DNA from: Fimbriimonadaceae bacterium
GTDB taxonomy: Bacteria; Armatimonadota; Fimbriimonadia; Fimbriimonadales; Fimbriimonadaceae
Reading direction: 5' to 3'
Assembly (NCBI GenBank): GCA_019694835.1
Contig: JAIBBE010000016.1
Coordinates: 128,450-192,449 of the forward strand
Length of the DNA: 64,000 bases
Part shown: positions 53,311 to 60,986 of the stretch, in pieces
How the letters are laid out: each line of letters opens with the position of its first letter
Numbering within the stretch: the stretch's first letter is position 1
The notes under the pieces: generated by a model
What the model was told of the DNA's origin: nothing
The model's input: the letters and a program-made list of their open reading frames with translations, nothing else
Databases searched by the model: none
Position numbers and translations under genes: made by a program

Positions 53311-53798
53311 TTATGCATGGTACCCGGGGTTCCGCCGCTCCACACCTCTCTGCGCAACACACGATACGCAGGAACCTCAGCCCGCACAAAACTAACCGAA
53401 TGGTCAATCGCAGGATAACTGGGGCGAGTTTGGCGATCGAGTCGAGTCCAATCCCGATAACTCATCTTGCCGAGGTTCCGTCGTCTCAACGAACTGCCAA
53501 GTTCGCGCCAAACCTGGACAAACTCCCGCTTATCGCCGCGAAAGGTTTGCGCGGAGAGGAAGAACATCGCGGTTATCATCTCCGGGTCGCCGCCATTTGC
53601 CTTGTAGGGCCGCAAGTTAACTCGGAGCAAAGTACCATCCGGCGTGAGCGGCACTTCCAATGGCTCTCGAACCAAAGCAGAACCCAACCCAGCCCATTCA
53701 CGATCCATCCAGCGGCGGGTTTGGTCCATCGAAGTGACCGCGTGTTCGCCGCCGAGCGTGGCGTGATAAAGCCACTTGTAGGCGTCTTCGATACGCAT
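53307..53798 (-). CDS. Conserved protein of unknown function
   Basis: About 163 residues from the ATG at 53798, with a strong AAAGGAG ribosome site; a GTG at 53879 overlapping the upstream stop would add a membrane anchor. The start MRIEDAYKWLYHATLGGEHA is followed by MDQTRRWMDREWAGLGSALV, LTPDGTLLRVNLRPYKANGG, ITAMFFLSAQTFRGDKREFV and a C-terminal SYPAIDHSVSFVRAEVPAYR. I recall this EDAYK-L-YxA-GxEHA pattern from uncharacterised bacterial proteins but know no function. Overlaps hicB by four bases. Confidence 0.72.
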   Translation of the reverse strand: MRIEDAYKWLYHATLGGEHAVTSMDQTRRWMDREWAGLGSALVREPLEVPLTPDGTLLRVNLRPYKANGGDPEMITAMFFLSAQTFRGDKREFVQVWRELGSSLRRRNLGKMSYRDWTRLDRQTRPSYPAIDHSVSFVRAEVPAYRVLRREVWSGGTPGTMHK

Positions 53799-53875
53799 GG
53801 ATGGCTCCTTTCTCCACTGGATTAACGAATAACTGAGCAGTGGAGAAAGACTGACCGTAGCGACCAAAGCTAGGA

Positions 53876-54931
53876 TCACTTGTATTGATAGTCGCCGTTG
53901 TGCGCGTCATCAATGTACTTAGCAAGCAGCGCAACGCAGGCATCGACATCGTCTTCGTGCACGGTCTCGTTAACCGTATGGATATATCGCGTCGGGATTG
54001 AGAGCGTGAACGACGGAATGCCACCATGCAAGCGCTGGATTCCACCTGCGTCGGTGCCACCAGCGGGAAGGATCTCCATCTGATGCTTGATCTTGTTCTT
54101 CTCGGCGACCTCGCGGAAGTGTGCAACGAGTTTGGGGCTGCAAATCAAGGAGCCATCCATGATCTTGATTGCCGCACCCTGGCCGAGGCGCGTGACCTGA
54201 TCCTGCTCGGGAATGCTCGGATAGTCGTTGGCGAGAGTTACGTCGATGGCCACGCAGATGTCGGGAGCAATCGCCGAACCGCTGGCGGCCGCTCCGCGCA
54301 GTCCGATCTCTTCCTGCACGGTCGCGACCGCGTAGACATCGACTTTCGGGTCTTTGGCAGCCTTGACCGCTTCAATCATCACGTAAACGGCCGCGCGGTC
54401 GTCCATTGCTTTACAGGTCAGCAATTTGCCCATTTGGTGAAGGGTTCGGTTCATCGTCACCATGTCGCCGAGCCGAATCTTCTTCTTCGCTTCGTCACCG
54501 TCCATGCCGCAATCAACGAAGAAGTTGTCGACCGTCCAAGGCTTGCTCGCCTCTTCGGGCGTCAGCATGTGCTTGGGCTTCGTGCTCGCCATGAGGACTC
54601 CATTCACGGGTCCTTTCGCGGTATGGACGAAAACTCGCTGGCTTGCCATCTGGCGCGGATCCCAGCCGCCAAGTGGCTGAAGCCGCAGGAAGCCTTTGTC
54701 GTCGATGAACTTGACCATAAAGCCGATTTCATCCATGTGTGCGGCAAGCATAAGCTTCTTGGCCCCTTCCTTCTTGCCCTTGCCGCGCCGGATGCAGATC
54801 ATGTTTCCCATCGCATCCGAGGAAATCTCGCAGATTCCCGACAGTTCTTCGCGGACGATCTCGCGAATCTGTTCTTCTTGGGAAGGCACTCCGTGGGCTT
54901 CGGTCAGACGGCGCAGCAATTTGATATTCAT
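53876..54931 (-). CDS. M42 family metallopeptidase
   Basis: 351 residues, a cytosolic cocatalytic-zinc aminopeptidase of the M42 (TET/glutamyl aminopeptidase) family. Motifs: TEAHGVPSQEEQIREIVREE, LMLAAHMDEIGFMVKFIDD with the first zinc His and Asp, CKAMDDRAAVYVMIEAVKAA, ATVQEEIGLRGAAASGSAI with the catalytic Glu, and LPAGGTDAGGIQRLHGGIPS. It overlaps the upstream cyclase gene by ATGA. Confidence 0.92.
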   Translation of the reverse strand: MNIKLLRRLTEAHGVPSQEEQIREIVREELSGICEISSDAMGNMICIRRGKGKKEGAKKLMLAAHMDEIGFMVKFIDDKGFLRLQPLGGWDPRQMASQRVFVHTAKGPVNGVLMASTKPKHMLTPEEASKPWTVDNFFVDCGMDGDEAKKKIRLGDMVTMNRTLHQMGKLLTCKAMDDRAAVYVMIEAVKAAKDPKVDVYAVATVQEEIGLRGAAASGSAIAPDICVAIDVTLANDYPSIPEQDQVTRLGQGAAIKIMDGSLICSPKLVAHFREVAEKNKIKHQMEILPAGGTDAGGIQRLHGGIPSFTLSIPTRYIHTVNETVHEDDVDACVALLAKYIDDAHNGDYQYK

Positions 54932-56340
54932 GCAGCCTTTGTACCCGGCAGAAGGTCTGCCAGGTCATCCGCATGGGTGACACGGTTGCGTCCGGCCTGC
55001 TTCGAGGCATAAAGCGCTTTGTCGGCACTGTCAACAGCCGCCGTCTTGGATATCTCGTTGGAGGTGACCGTGGCGACACCAAAACTGGCGGTAACCTTGC
55101 GCAGGTCCCAGGGGGCGTCTTCGATGACCGTCCTCAGCTTCTCTGCCACATTCATCGCCGCTTCTCGATCTGAGCCGGGCAAGAGCACCACGAATTCCTC
55201 ACCGCCATAGCGGGCAACGAGATCCTCGTTTCTGACCTTTGATTCGAGGAGACGAGCAAAGTTCCGAAGGATTTGATCGCCAGCTGGATGACCGAAGCTG
55301 TCATTAAACTGCTTGAAATGGTCAATATCGCATAGAATGATCGAAAGCGGTGTGCCAGTCCGAGTCGCGAAGGAGTACTGGGTCGCCAGGATCTCGTTGT
55401 AGTAGCGGTGGTTCTTAAGCCCGGTTAGCCCGTCCGTGGTGGCCAACTCTTCGAGTTGATCATTAAGGCGCGCCAGTTCGAGGCTTTTCTCGGCGAGCGA
55501 CTCGTTCAGTTCGTTCGCAAGGCGAAGCTGCTCCTCCAGGCGCTGTTCTAGCTGTCGGCGCTCGGTCATGTCGTTGCAAGTGCAGACGGCGCCAAGAATG
55601 ACTCCCCTATTGCTGCGCAGGGGAAAGGTGCTGTATACGACGTGGCGCACGGATCCATCGGGACGGTGGAACTGGGTTTCTTCGTTGCCGATGGATTCAC
55701 CGGCAAGGGCCCGTGCAACGAAGCTCTCAGCCCATTCGCGGTGATCTTCGTCCGCAATGACCGAAACGAGCGGTTCCTGCCAAACCTCCTTCGGATGTTT
55801 CTGGTAGAGCACTTCCGAAGCTCGGTTCCATTCGACGATAAGACCGTCATTGTCGAACGTGATCGAAGCGACCGGCAGGCCAATGAACAGGTCGGAGAAC
55901 CGGCGATTCGCAGTTTCGAGATAGCCCATGGTGACGGACAGTTTTGCCGTATGCCGACGAAGTTCATCTTGCATGTCCAGAATTCGCTTGGCGGCGACCA
56001 ACCTCGCCTGCAATTCCTCCCGGTCGAGAGGCTTGACCAAGAAGTCGTCAACACCAGCTGCAAGGGCCTCGATGCGCGCTTCCCGCTGCGACTTGGCCGT
56101 GAGGAGAACGAAGTAGGTGTAGGCCTTGTTCAGCTGTGATCGGATGAGGCGGCACAGTTCCAGACCATCGATCTCCGGCATCATCCAGTCGGAGACGACG
56201 AGATCGTAGGTTGCGGACTGGGCGAGTTCCCAAGCATGCCGTCCACTCACCGCATGGTCAACTTGATGGCCGGACTTTTCGAGAACCCTCGTGAGAATCA
56301 GGGCCGATACCTGGTCATCTTCGGCGACAAGGATCTTCAA
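54928..56340 (-). CDS. Response regulator with PAS and GGDEF (diguanylate cyclase)
   Basis: About 470 residues from a TTG at 56340 that overlaps the kinase stop (TTGA) and has GGGAGG before it. Domains: receiver (residues 1-120; KILVAEDDQVSALILTRVLE with the acidic pair, YDLVVSDWMMPEIDGLELC with the phospho-Asp), PAS with PAC (about 150-270), a coiled coil, and GGDEF (about 310-470). The active site is RYGGEEFVVLLPG and an inhibitory RNED lies five residues before GGEEF, so product inhibition is expected. It makes c-di-GMP, probably switched on by the kinase next to it. Confidence 0.94.
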   Translation of the reverse strand: MKILVAEDDQVSALILTRVLEKSGHQVDHAVSGRHAWELAQSATYDLVVSDWMMPEIDGLELCRLIRSQLNKAYTYFVLLTAKSQREARIEALAAGVDDFLVKPLDREELQARLVAAKRILDMQDELRRHTAKLSVTMGYLETANRRFSDLFIGLPVASITFDNDGLIVEWNRASEVLYQKHPKEVWQEPLVSVIADEDHREWAESFVARALAGESIGNEETQFHRPDGSVRHVVYSTFPLRSNRGVILGAVCTCNDMTERRQLEQRLEEQLRLANELNESLAEKSLELARLNDQLEELATTDGLTGLKNHRYYNEILATQYSFATRTGTPLSIILCDIDHFKQFNDSFGHPAGDQILRNFARLLESKVRNEDLVARYGGEEFVVLLPGSDREAAMNVAEKLRTVIEDAPWDLRKVTASFGVATVTSNEISKTAAVDSADKALYASKQAGRNRVTHADDLADLLPGTKAA

Positions 56341-58289
56341 GCGGCCTCCCGATTCATCGACAACGTCGCAGCCGACTCCAATCGCTCCCATACTTGCTCA
56401 AGCCGGTCGATTTCAAGCTCCAGTGCTGAGAGCCCATTTGCGTGGACTGCCGCTTCGATGCTGGCCGCGTTTTCAGCGACCTCGATGGCCCCAACCGTTC
56501 GACTGGAGCCCTTCAGACGATGAAGAATCGTGAGGGCCTTATCCACATCGGTCAACTCGAGCGCATCGCGAAGGGCGCGAAGATTCTTCGCTCCATCCGC
56601 GACGTACTCGCTGAGAACGGCGGAGAGAAACTCCGGGTCGTCGCCACAGACTTCGGCTAACCGACTTGCATCCAATGCAATCATCCTATCGTTCATTGTC
56701 GGCAATTCTCCTCGGCGACTTGAATCCAGAGACACGCTAGCTGCCACATCGAAGGGAAACTCGAGCCAGAACCGGCTGCCTTCCGACGGCTTGCTCTCAA
56801 CCCCGATGGAGCCCCCGAGCATTTCCGCAATGTACTGACAGATCGTCAATCCCAACCCAATGCCGCCGAATCGTCGATTTGCTCCTCCTTCACCTTGAGT
56901 GAAGCTCTCAAAGATATGAGCGATGCCGGACTCCTCGATGCCTGGCCCCGTGTCGCTAATACTGAAGCTCGCTATGACCCGTCCGGTCGCGAACGCCTCA
57001 ACCTGGAGTTTGATTTCGACCCAGCCCGACTCGGTGTATTTGATGGCGTTGTCGACGAGATGGACAAGCGCTTGGCGTAGACGAACCCCGTCGGTCAGGA
57101 CCGTGACGGGGTTGGTCGGCAGGCTCAGCCTGAGGTCCAGCCCTTTCTCAAGCGCGGCCGGTCGCTGAGCGTCATAGATCTCGCCAACGAGGTCCAGCAG
57201 GTCGACCGGATGAATCCTACGCTCCACTTTGCTCGCCCGAAGCTGGGTGAAGTCGAGGATGTCGTCGACTACTCGCAAGAGACTATTCGCACTTTTTCGA
57301 ATCATCATTGCATAGTCGTGCTGCTCCTCCGTAAGAGGACTGTCCAGCAAGAGATTTGCCGTGCCAAGGACGCCTCCCAATGGTGTGCGCAATTCGTGGC
57401 TCACGTTCGAAATGAGTTCTTCGCGAGCCCGAACATACGCTACCGCCGCATCACGGGCGCGAGCAAGTTCGTCAGAATGCTTCTGGAGCAGATCGGCGTT
57501 GCGACGAGCTTCCTCGACGGCCTCCGTGAGTCGAGCGTTGGAGGCTCGCAGAGCTTCTTCGGAGGCTTTCCGATCGGAGATGTCCTTGATGATGCCGGTG
57601 TACTCGACCGGGTGCCCGGAGGCATCTCGTCGGATCATCGTCAACTCTTCGACCCACCGAAACGACCCGTCTTGGCAACGCAAGCGGTACTCGGAAGTCG
57701 CGCTCAGGTCGTGAGGGGCCGCGGCACGCCGGGCTTCCAGGTCGATCACCGCCAGATCCTGTGGATGGATGAAATCGGAATACCGCGCCTGCTGACGAAC
57801 CAACTCGTGGGCACGATATCCGAACTGGTCAACGTTGCGAGATGCAAAGAGGATTGGCCAGTCCGGGCCTGGGCCCCATCGCATCATCACGGCCCCGCTG
57901 CGAATCAGGATCTGCTCGGCGTCGACCTGCAGCCGTTGGGCGGAGGTGGGATCATCAATCTCAAACAAGGCCCCCGCAAAGTGGTTCTCGTCGGCAATCG
58001 CCTCGCGTAGGTGGAACCACTGCCAGGGCTGATCTTCCGGGGCAAGGCGCACGTCGAGTTCGCCTCGACTCATCCGACCCGATGCCAGTTCCTCCCTTAT
58101 GGCATGGAGCTTCCCCCGGTCTTCCGGGTGCATGAACCGGATCAAGGATCCGCCCTCGTGGAGGAAGGACAACGAACTGAACTGGGATAGGAAGCGAACT
58201 TCACCGGTCTGCTGGTCAACTTCGTAGAGGCTAACTGGACAGCGGACGATCCGATCCTCGATTGAGTTTAGCGATGTATGCGTGTTCAT
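56337..58289 (-). CDS. Two-PAS sensor kinase with C-terminal Hpt domain
   Basis: 650 residues, no membrane helix, so cytosolic. Two PAS domains (about residues 10-130 and 130-265; FASRNVDQFGYRAHELVRQQ, WVEELTMIRRDASGHPVEYT with a PAC motif), a coiled coil, HisKA (ELISNVSHELRTPLGGVLGT), HATPase_c (LVHLVDNAIKYTESG, ISDTGPGIEESGIAHIFESF, FGGIGLGLTIC) and an Hpt domain (DKALTILHRLKGSSRTVGAI). A kinase with an Hpt but without its own receiver fits a relay to the downstream receiver. AAAGGAA lies right before the ATG. Confidence 0.92.
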   Translation of the reverse strand: MNTHTSLNSIEDRIVRCPVSLYEVDQQTGEVRFLSQFSSLSFLHEGGSLIRFMHPEDRGKLHAIREELASGRMSRGELDVRLAPEDQPWQWFHLREAIADENHFAGALFEIDDPTSAQRLQVDAEQILIRSGAVMMRWGPGPDWPILFASRNVDQFGYRAHELVRQQARYSDFIHPQDLAVIDLEARRAAAPHDLSATSEYRLRCQDGSFRWVEELTMIRRDASGHPVEYTGIIKDISDRKASEEALRASNARLTEAVEEARRNADLLQKHSDELARARDAAVAYVRAREELISNVSHELRTPLGGVLGTANLLLDSPLTEEQHDYAMMIRKSANSLLRVVDDILDFTQLRASKVERRIHPVDLLDLVGEIYDAQRPAALEKGLDLRLSLPTNPVTVLTDGVRLRQALVHLVDNAIKYTESGWVEIKLQVEAFATGRVIASFSISDTGPGIEESGIAHIFESFTQGEGGANRRFGGIGLGLTICQYIAEMLGGSIGVESKPSEGSRFWLEFPFDVAASVSLDSSRRGELPTMNDRMIALDASRLAEVCGDDPEFLSAVLSEYVADGAKNLRALRDALELTDVDKALTILHRLKGSSRTVGAIEVAENAASIEAAVHANGLSALELEIDRLEQVWERLESAATLSMNREAA

Positions 58290-58550
58290 TTCCTTTGCAA
58301 GGAGTAATCGGCCTTCCTGGCAAAATTATCGTCTTGTCGCCTCGATTTCTTCAGGAGGCACCGGCAAAAGCCCTAGACCTCGAAGCCCAAGGGAACTTAA
58401 AACGTCAATTTGTGTTGAAGAGAGCGTTGCGGACCTAAAGAGTCGCGACGAATCCTCCGAGACATTAAGCATAAGGCTGCGGCAGAGAAATCGCGAGCAG
58501 CCGGCGGAAACGCCAAAGCAAGAAACACAGAGACGAAGCAAACACACTGA
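58290..58550 (+). other. Gap before a terminator; possible transcribed region
   Basis: No convincing gene. A plus frame is open from 58282 and reads PRPRSPRELKTSICVEESVA but lacks a start with a ribosome site and has no recognisable domain. Because a strong plus-strand terminator ends the region, a small RNA or small protein may be made from it. Confidence 0.35.
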
Positions 58551-58591
58551 CCGAGCCGGTTTTGTCCTCTCCTTCCGGCTCGGATTTTTTT
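58551..58591 (+). terminator. Intrinsic terminator
   Basis: A 9-bp perfect stem CCGAGCCGG / CCGGCTCGG (58551-58559 and 58575-58583) is followed by ATTTTTTT (58584-58591), the only textbook intrinsic terminator in the window. No plus-strand gene is annotated upstream of it. Confidence 0.85.
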
Positions 58592-58615
58592 GCCTCCCTG
58601 TCGGGACTTCTCGGG

Positions 58616-58742
58616 TTCCGTGGCAAGTTGTTCCGAAATCCGGGTATTCCTTGGTAAGTTATTCCGAATTTCCGGAGTTCCTCATCAAGTTGTTCCGAAA
58701 AATGCGTTTGAAGTCGACTTTCCGTGGCAAGTTATTCTTTTA
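58616..58742 (+). promoter_or_regulatory. Four-site operator array at the AbiEi-Fic gene
   Basis: Four 23-bp sites with the consensus TTCC-TGGCAAGTT-TTCCGAA at 58616, 58647, 58678 and 58720. Copy 2 has TTGGTAAGTTATTCCGAAT; copy 4 keeps TTCCGTGGCAAGTTATTC and holds the gene's GTG start. Start-to-start distances are 31, 31 and 42 bases, close to 3, 3 and 4 helical turns, so all sites face the same side of the DNA. Confidence 0.85.
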
Positions 58743-60199
58743 GCGGCCTTCCCGAGGTCTTTGCATCAACCGTCGAAGACAAGCATCTCGTCCAAGCGGG
58801 ACTGCGTCACGGCAAATTGCGCCGACTTCGACGCGGGCTCTATACGACCAACTTGCGAGATCCGCTACCCGAGGTCGTTCGCCGCAACCTCTGGCAGATT
58901 GTAGCGCACCTGTGCCCGGATGCAGTCGTTAGCCACCGTACGGCTCTGGAAGGCAGGCCATCAACGAGCGGATTCGTCTCCGTAAGTGGCTCCTACGATC
59001 GGCGAATTGAACTGCATGGCCTACGCATCCGGCAGCTAAGGGGACCTGGTCCTCTTGCCGGCGATGCTCCGTTCATCGCGGGCCTTTGGATGAGTTCGCG
59101 GGCAAGGTCGCTGATGGAGTGCCTTTCTGGCAAAGCGTACGGGGAAAACTCGCCCTTCCTCGCTGAATCCGCTATCGAACCGTACCTTGAGAGGCTGCTC
59201 CTCGTTGGCGTCGGAACCCTTAACGACCTCCGCGATGCCGCTCGGGAGTTGGCTCCCCACCTCGGCCTCGGGGAGGAACTCACGAGGCTCGATGCGATGA
59301 TCGGGGCACTGCTCGGTACACGTGTGGCAAGGCTGCAGACCCCATCCGCGCAAGCCCGGTCACTTGGGTGGCCTTACGATTCGAACCGGCTGTTGCTCTT
59401 TCAGAGCCTGTTCGATAAGTTGGTGTCGTGGCCCACGGTTGGACGTCCCGATTCGATTGTCAGTGGGCCGCCATTTCACAACCTTGGATTCTTCGACGCC
59501 TATTTCTCGAACTTCATCGAAGGCACCGAGTTCGAGGTAGCTGAGGCGCGGGAGATCGTGTTCGATAACAAGATCCCGTCCGCACGCCCTGCCGATGCTC
59601 ACGATGTTCTCGGCACCTATCGCATAGTTGGCAACCCTGCATCAATGGAGACTCGCGTCAGCGCACTTCCATTTGCGGAGTTCATCAATCTCCTGCGAGC
59701 GTGGCACTTGTCGATCATGCAAGGTAGACCAGAAAAGCGTCCTGGCGAGTTCAAAGAGGTTCCCAACCAGGCGGGACGCACGCTGTTCGTCGATCCGGGT
59801 CTCGTTCAAGGAACCTTGAAGCAGGGGCTTGAAATGTTGCGCGGACTACCTTCCCCATTCGAGCGTGCCGCCTTCCTTCTGTTTCTGGTTTCGGAAGTGC
59901 ACCCCTTCGATGATGGGAATGGCCGACTCGCGCGCGCGGTCGCCAATGCCGAGCTCGTATCGCATTTGGAGCGGAGAATTCTCATCCCGACGGTCTTTAG
60001 GGTCGAGTACATCGACTCGCTGCGAGTTCTCTCACGAGAAGGGCAACCGCGGACATTCGTCCGAATGGTGGATCAGGCGCAAGACTTTTCGGCCGACATC
60101 GATTTCACGGACTTCGATCTCGCTCTTGCGCGCCTGCGGGCTTGGAACGCGTTCGAGACTGACACGGACGATAGACTAAGTCGCCCACCAGGACTTTGA
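58724..60199 (+). CDS. AbiEi-like DNA-binding domain fused to a Fic domain
   Basis: 491 residues from a GTG inside the last operator site. Residues about 1-200 resemble the N-terminal winged helix and core of AbiEi-type antitoxins: LRHGKLRRLRRGLYTTNLRD, then AHLCPDAVVSHRTALEGRPS and ELHGLRIRQLRGPGPLAG. The C-terminal half is a Fic domain with the inhibitory motif in YFSNFIEGTEFEVAEAREI and the catalytic motif SEVHPFDDGNGRLARAVANA. A regulator, an inhibitory motif and a catalytic Fic domain are thus on one chain. Class II Fic enzymes modify proteins with AMP. The fusion suggests that the enzyme represses its own operon. Confidence 0.87.
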   Translation: MASYSFSGLPEVFASTVEDKHLVQAGLRHGKLRRLRRGLYTTNLRDPLPEVVRRNLWQIVAHLCPDAVVSHRTALEGRPSTSGFVSVSGSYDRRIELHGLRIRQLRGPGPLAGDAPFIAGLWMSSRARSLMECLSGKAYGENSPFLAESAIEPYLERLLLVGVGTLNDLRDAARELAPHLGLGEELTRLDAMIGALLGTRVARLQTPSAQARSLGWPYDSNRLLLFQSLFDKLVSWPTVGRPDSIVSGPPFHNLGFFDAYFSNFIEGTEFEVAEAREIVFDNKIPSARPADAHDVLGTYRIVGNPASMETRVSALPFAEFINLLRAWHLSIMQGRPEKRPGEFKEVPNQAGRTLFVDPGLVQGTLKQGLEMLRGLPSPFERAAFLLFLVSEVHPFDDGNGRLARAVANAELVSHLERRILIPTVFRVEYIDSLRVLSREGQPRTFVRMVDQAQDFSADIDFTDFDLALARLRAWNAFETDTDDRLSRPPGL

Positions 60200-60247
60200 G
60201 CCGTTATCAGGTGGTTCTCAGCCAGAAGTCTATGGCAACGGTTGACG

Positions 60248-60253
60248 TAGAAT
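60248..60253 (+). promoter_or_regulatory. -10-like TAGAAT of parD
   Basis: TAGAAT ends 6 nt before the ATG at 60260; a leaderless transcript is inferred. Confidence 0.5.
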
Positions 60254-60259
60254 AGTGTA

Positions 60260-60529
60260 ATGGACCTTGCGATCAGCCAAGAAGTCGTCGAGAGGATTCG
60301 CCTGCAGGTGAAGCTTGGCCGGTTTGCGTCTGAGAGCGAGGTCGTTTCTGAGGGTCTGCGACTCATTGAGGAGAGGGAGAGGAGCTATGCGGACTGGGTA
60401 GCAGAAACGAAGGTGAGGCTTCAAGAAGGTCTCGACGATGCCGACCAGGGACGCCTCATATCTGGGGAAGATGCCCGGCGACGGGTGTCCGACGCCTGCG
60501 ACCAGCTACGAAATCGGCCAACTGGATGA
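60260..60529 (+). CDS. parD: ParD-type antitoxin
   Basis: 89 residues. An N-terminal ribbon-helix-helix (MDLAISQEVVERIRLQVKLG then RFASESEVVSEGLRLIEERE) binds DNA, and the acidic C-terminus (KVRLQEGLDDADQGRLISGE) wraps the toxin. It overlaps a parE-like reading frame by ATGA. Since that toxin frame is broken, this antitoxin may be an orphan. Confidence 0.88.
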   Translation: MDLAISQEVVERIRLQVKLGRFASESEVVSEGLRLIEERERSYADWVAETKVRLQEGLDDADQGRLISGEDARRRVSDACDQLRNRPTG

Positions 60530-60830
60530 GGTTCGAGCTCACCAAAAGGCCGAAGTTGATCTCATCGAGATCTGGGCCGAAATTGCTCAGTCAAGCCGCC
60601 GGCAGCTGATCACGTGACTGATCGCCTTTTCGGCTAGTTTGAAGAACTTTCGGTCATGCCTGGGATTGGGCACTTTCGCGACGACATCGCGGACCGAAGC
60701 CTGAAGTTCTCTCGTGTCTTCGACTACCTCATCGCCTATCGTCACGAGAGCAGTCCGGTTGCCATTATTCGCATCATCCACGGTGCCCGAGATCTGACAA
60801 CCCAGCTTGATGAGGTGCCATTCCTCGGCT
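60526..60830 (+). pseudogene. parE: Broken ParE-type toxin gene
   Basis: The start MRFELTK is in one frame, KAEVDLIEIWAEIAQSS in the next, ending at TGA, and then VTDRLFG, a TAG and FEELSVMPGIGHFRDDIADR through IIRIIHGARDL in the third. Together they align along a normal ParE, with at least two frameshifts and a nonsense codon. The toxin should be inactive. Confidence 0.85.
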
Positions 60831-60902
60831 CGGATTGGGGATTTTGCCTAAGTCGGTACCGCGCCCGGAGAGGGGGCTTATGCACTGCAAAAACTTCGCC
60901 CC

Positions 60903-60986
60903 GTCACCTCTCCCCCAGCCCCTCTCCTCCGCCGCGTGAGTCATCCCTAAGCAGAATCAGGAGGGCGCAGGAGAGGGGAGCAGAGC
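60903..60986. repeat. CTCCCCTCTCC-type dispersed repeat
   Basis: Inverted copy of the element at 49062: GGCTCTGCTCCCCTCTCCTG and GGCGGAGGAGAGGGG arms (read on the minus strand) with a different centre. It overlaps the last codons of the ABC exporter gene, which therefore ends LLPSPAPS. Confidence 0.85.
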
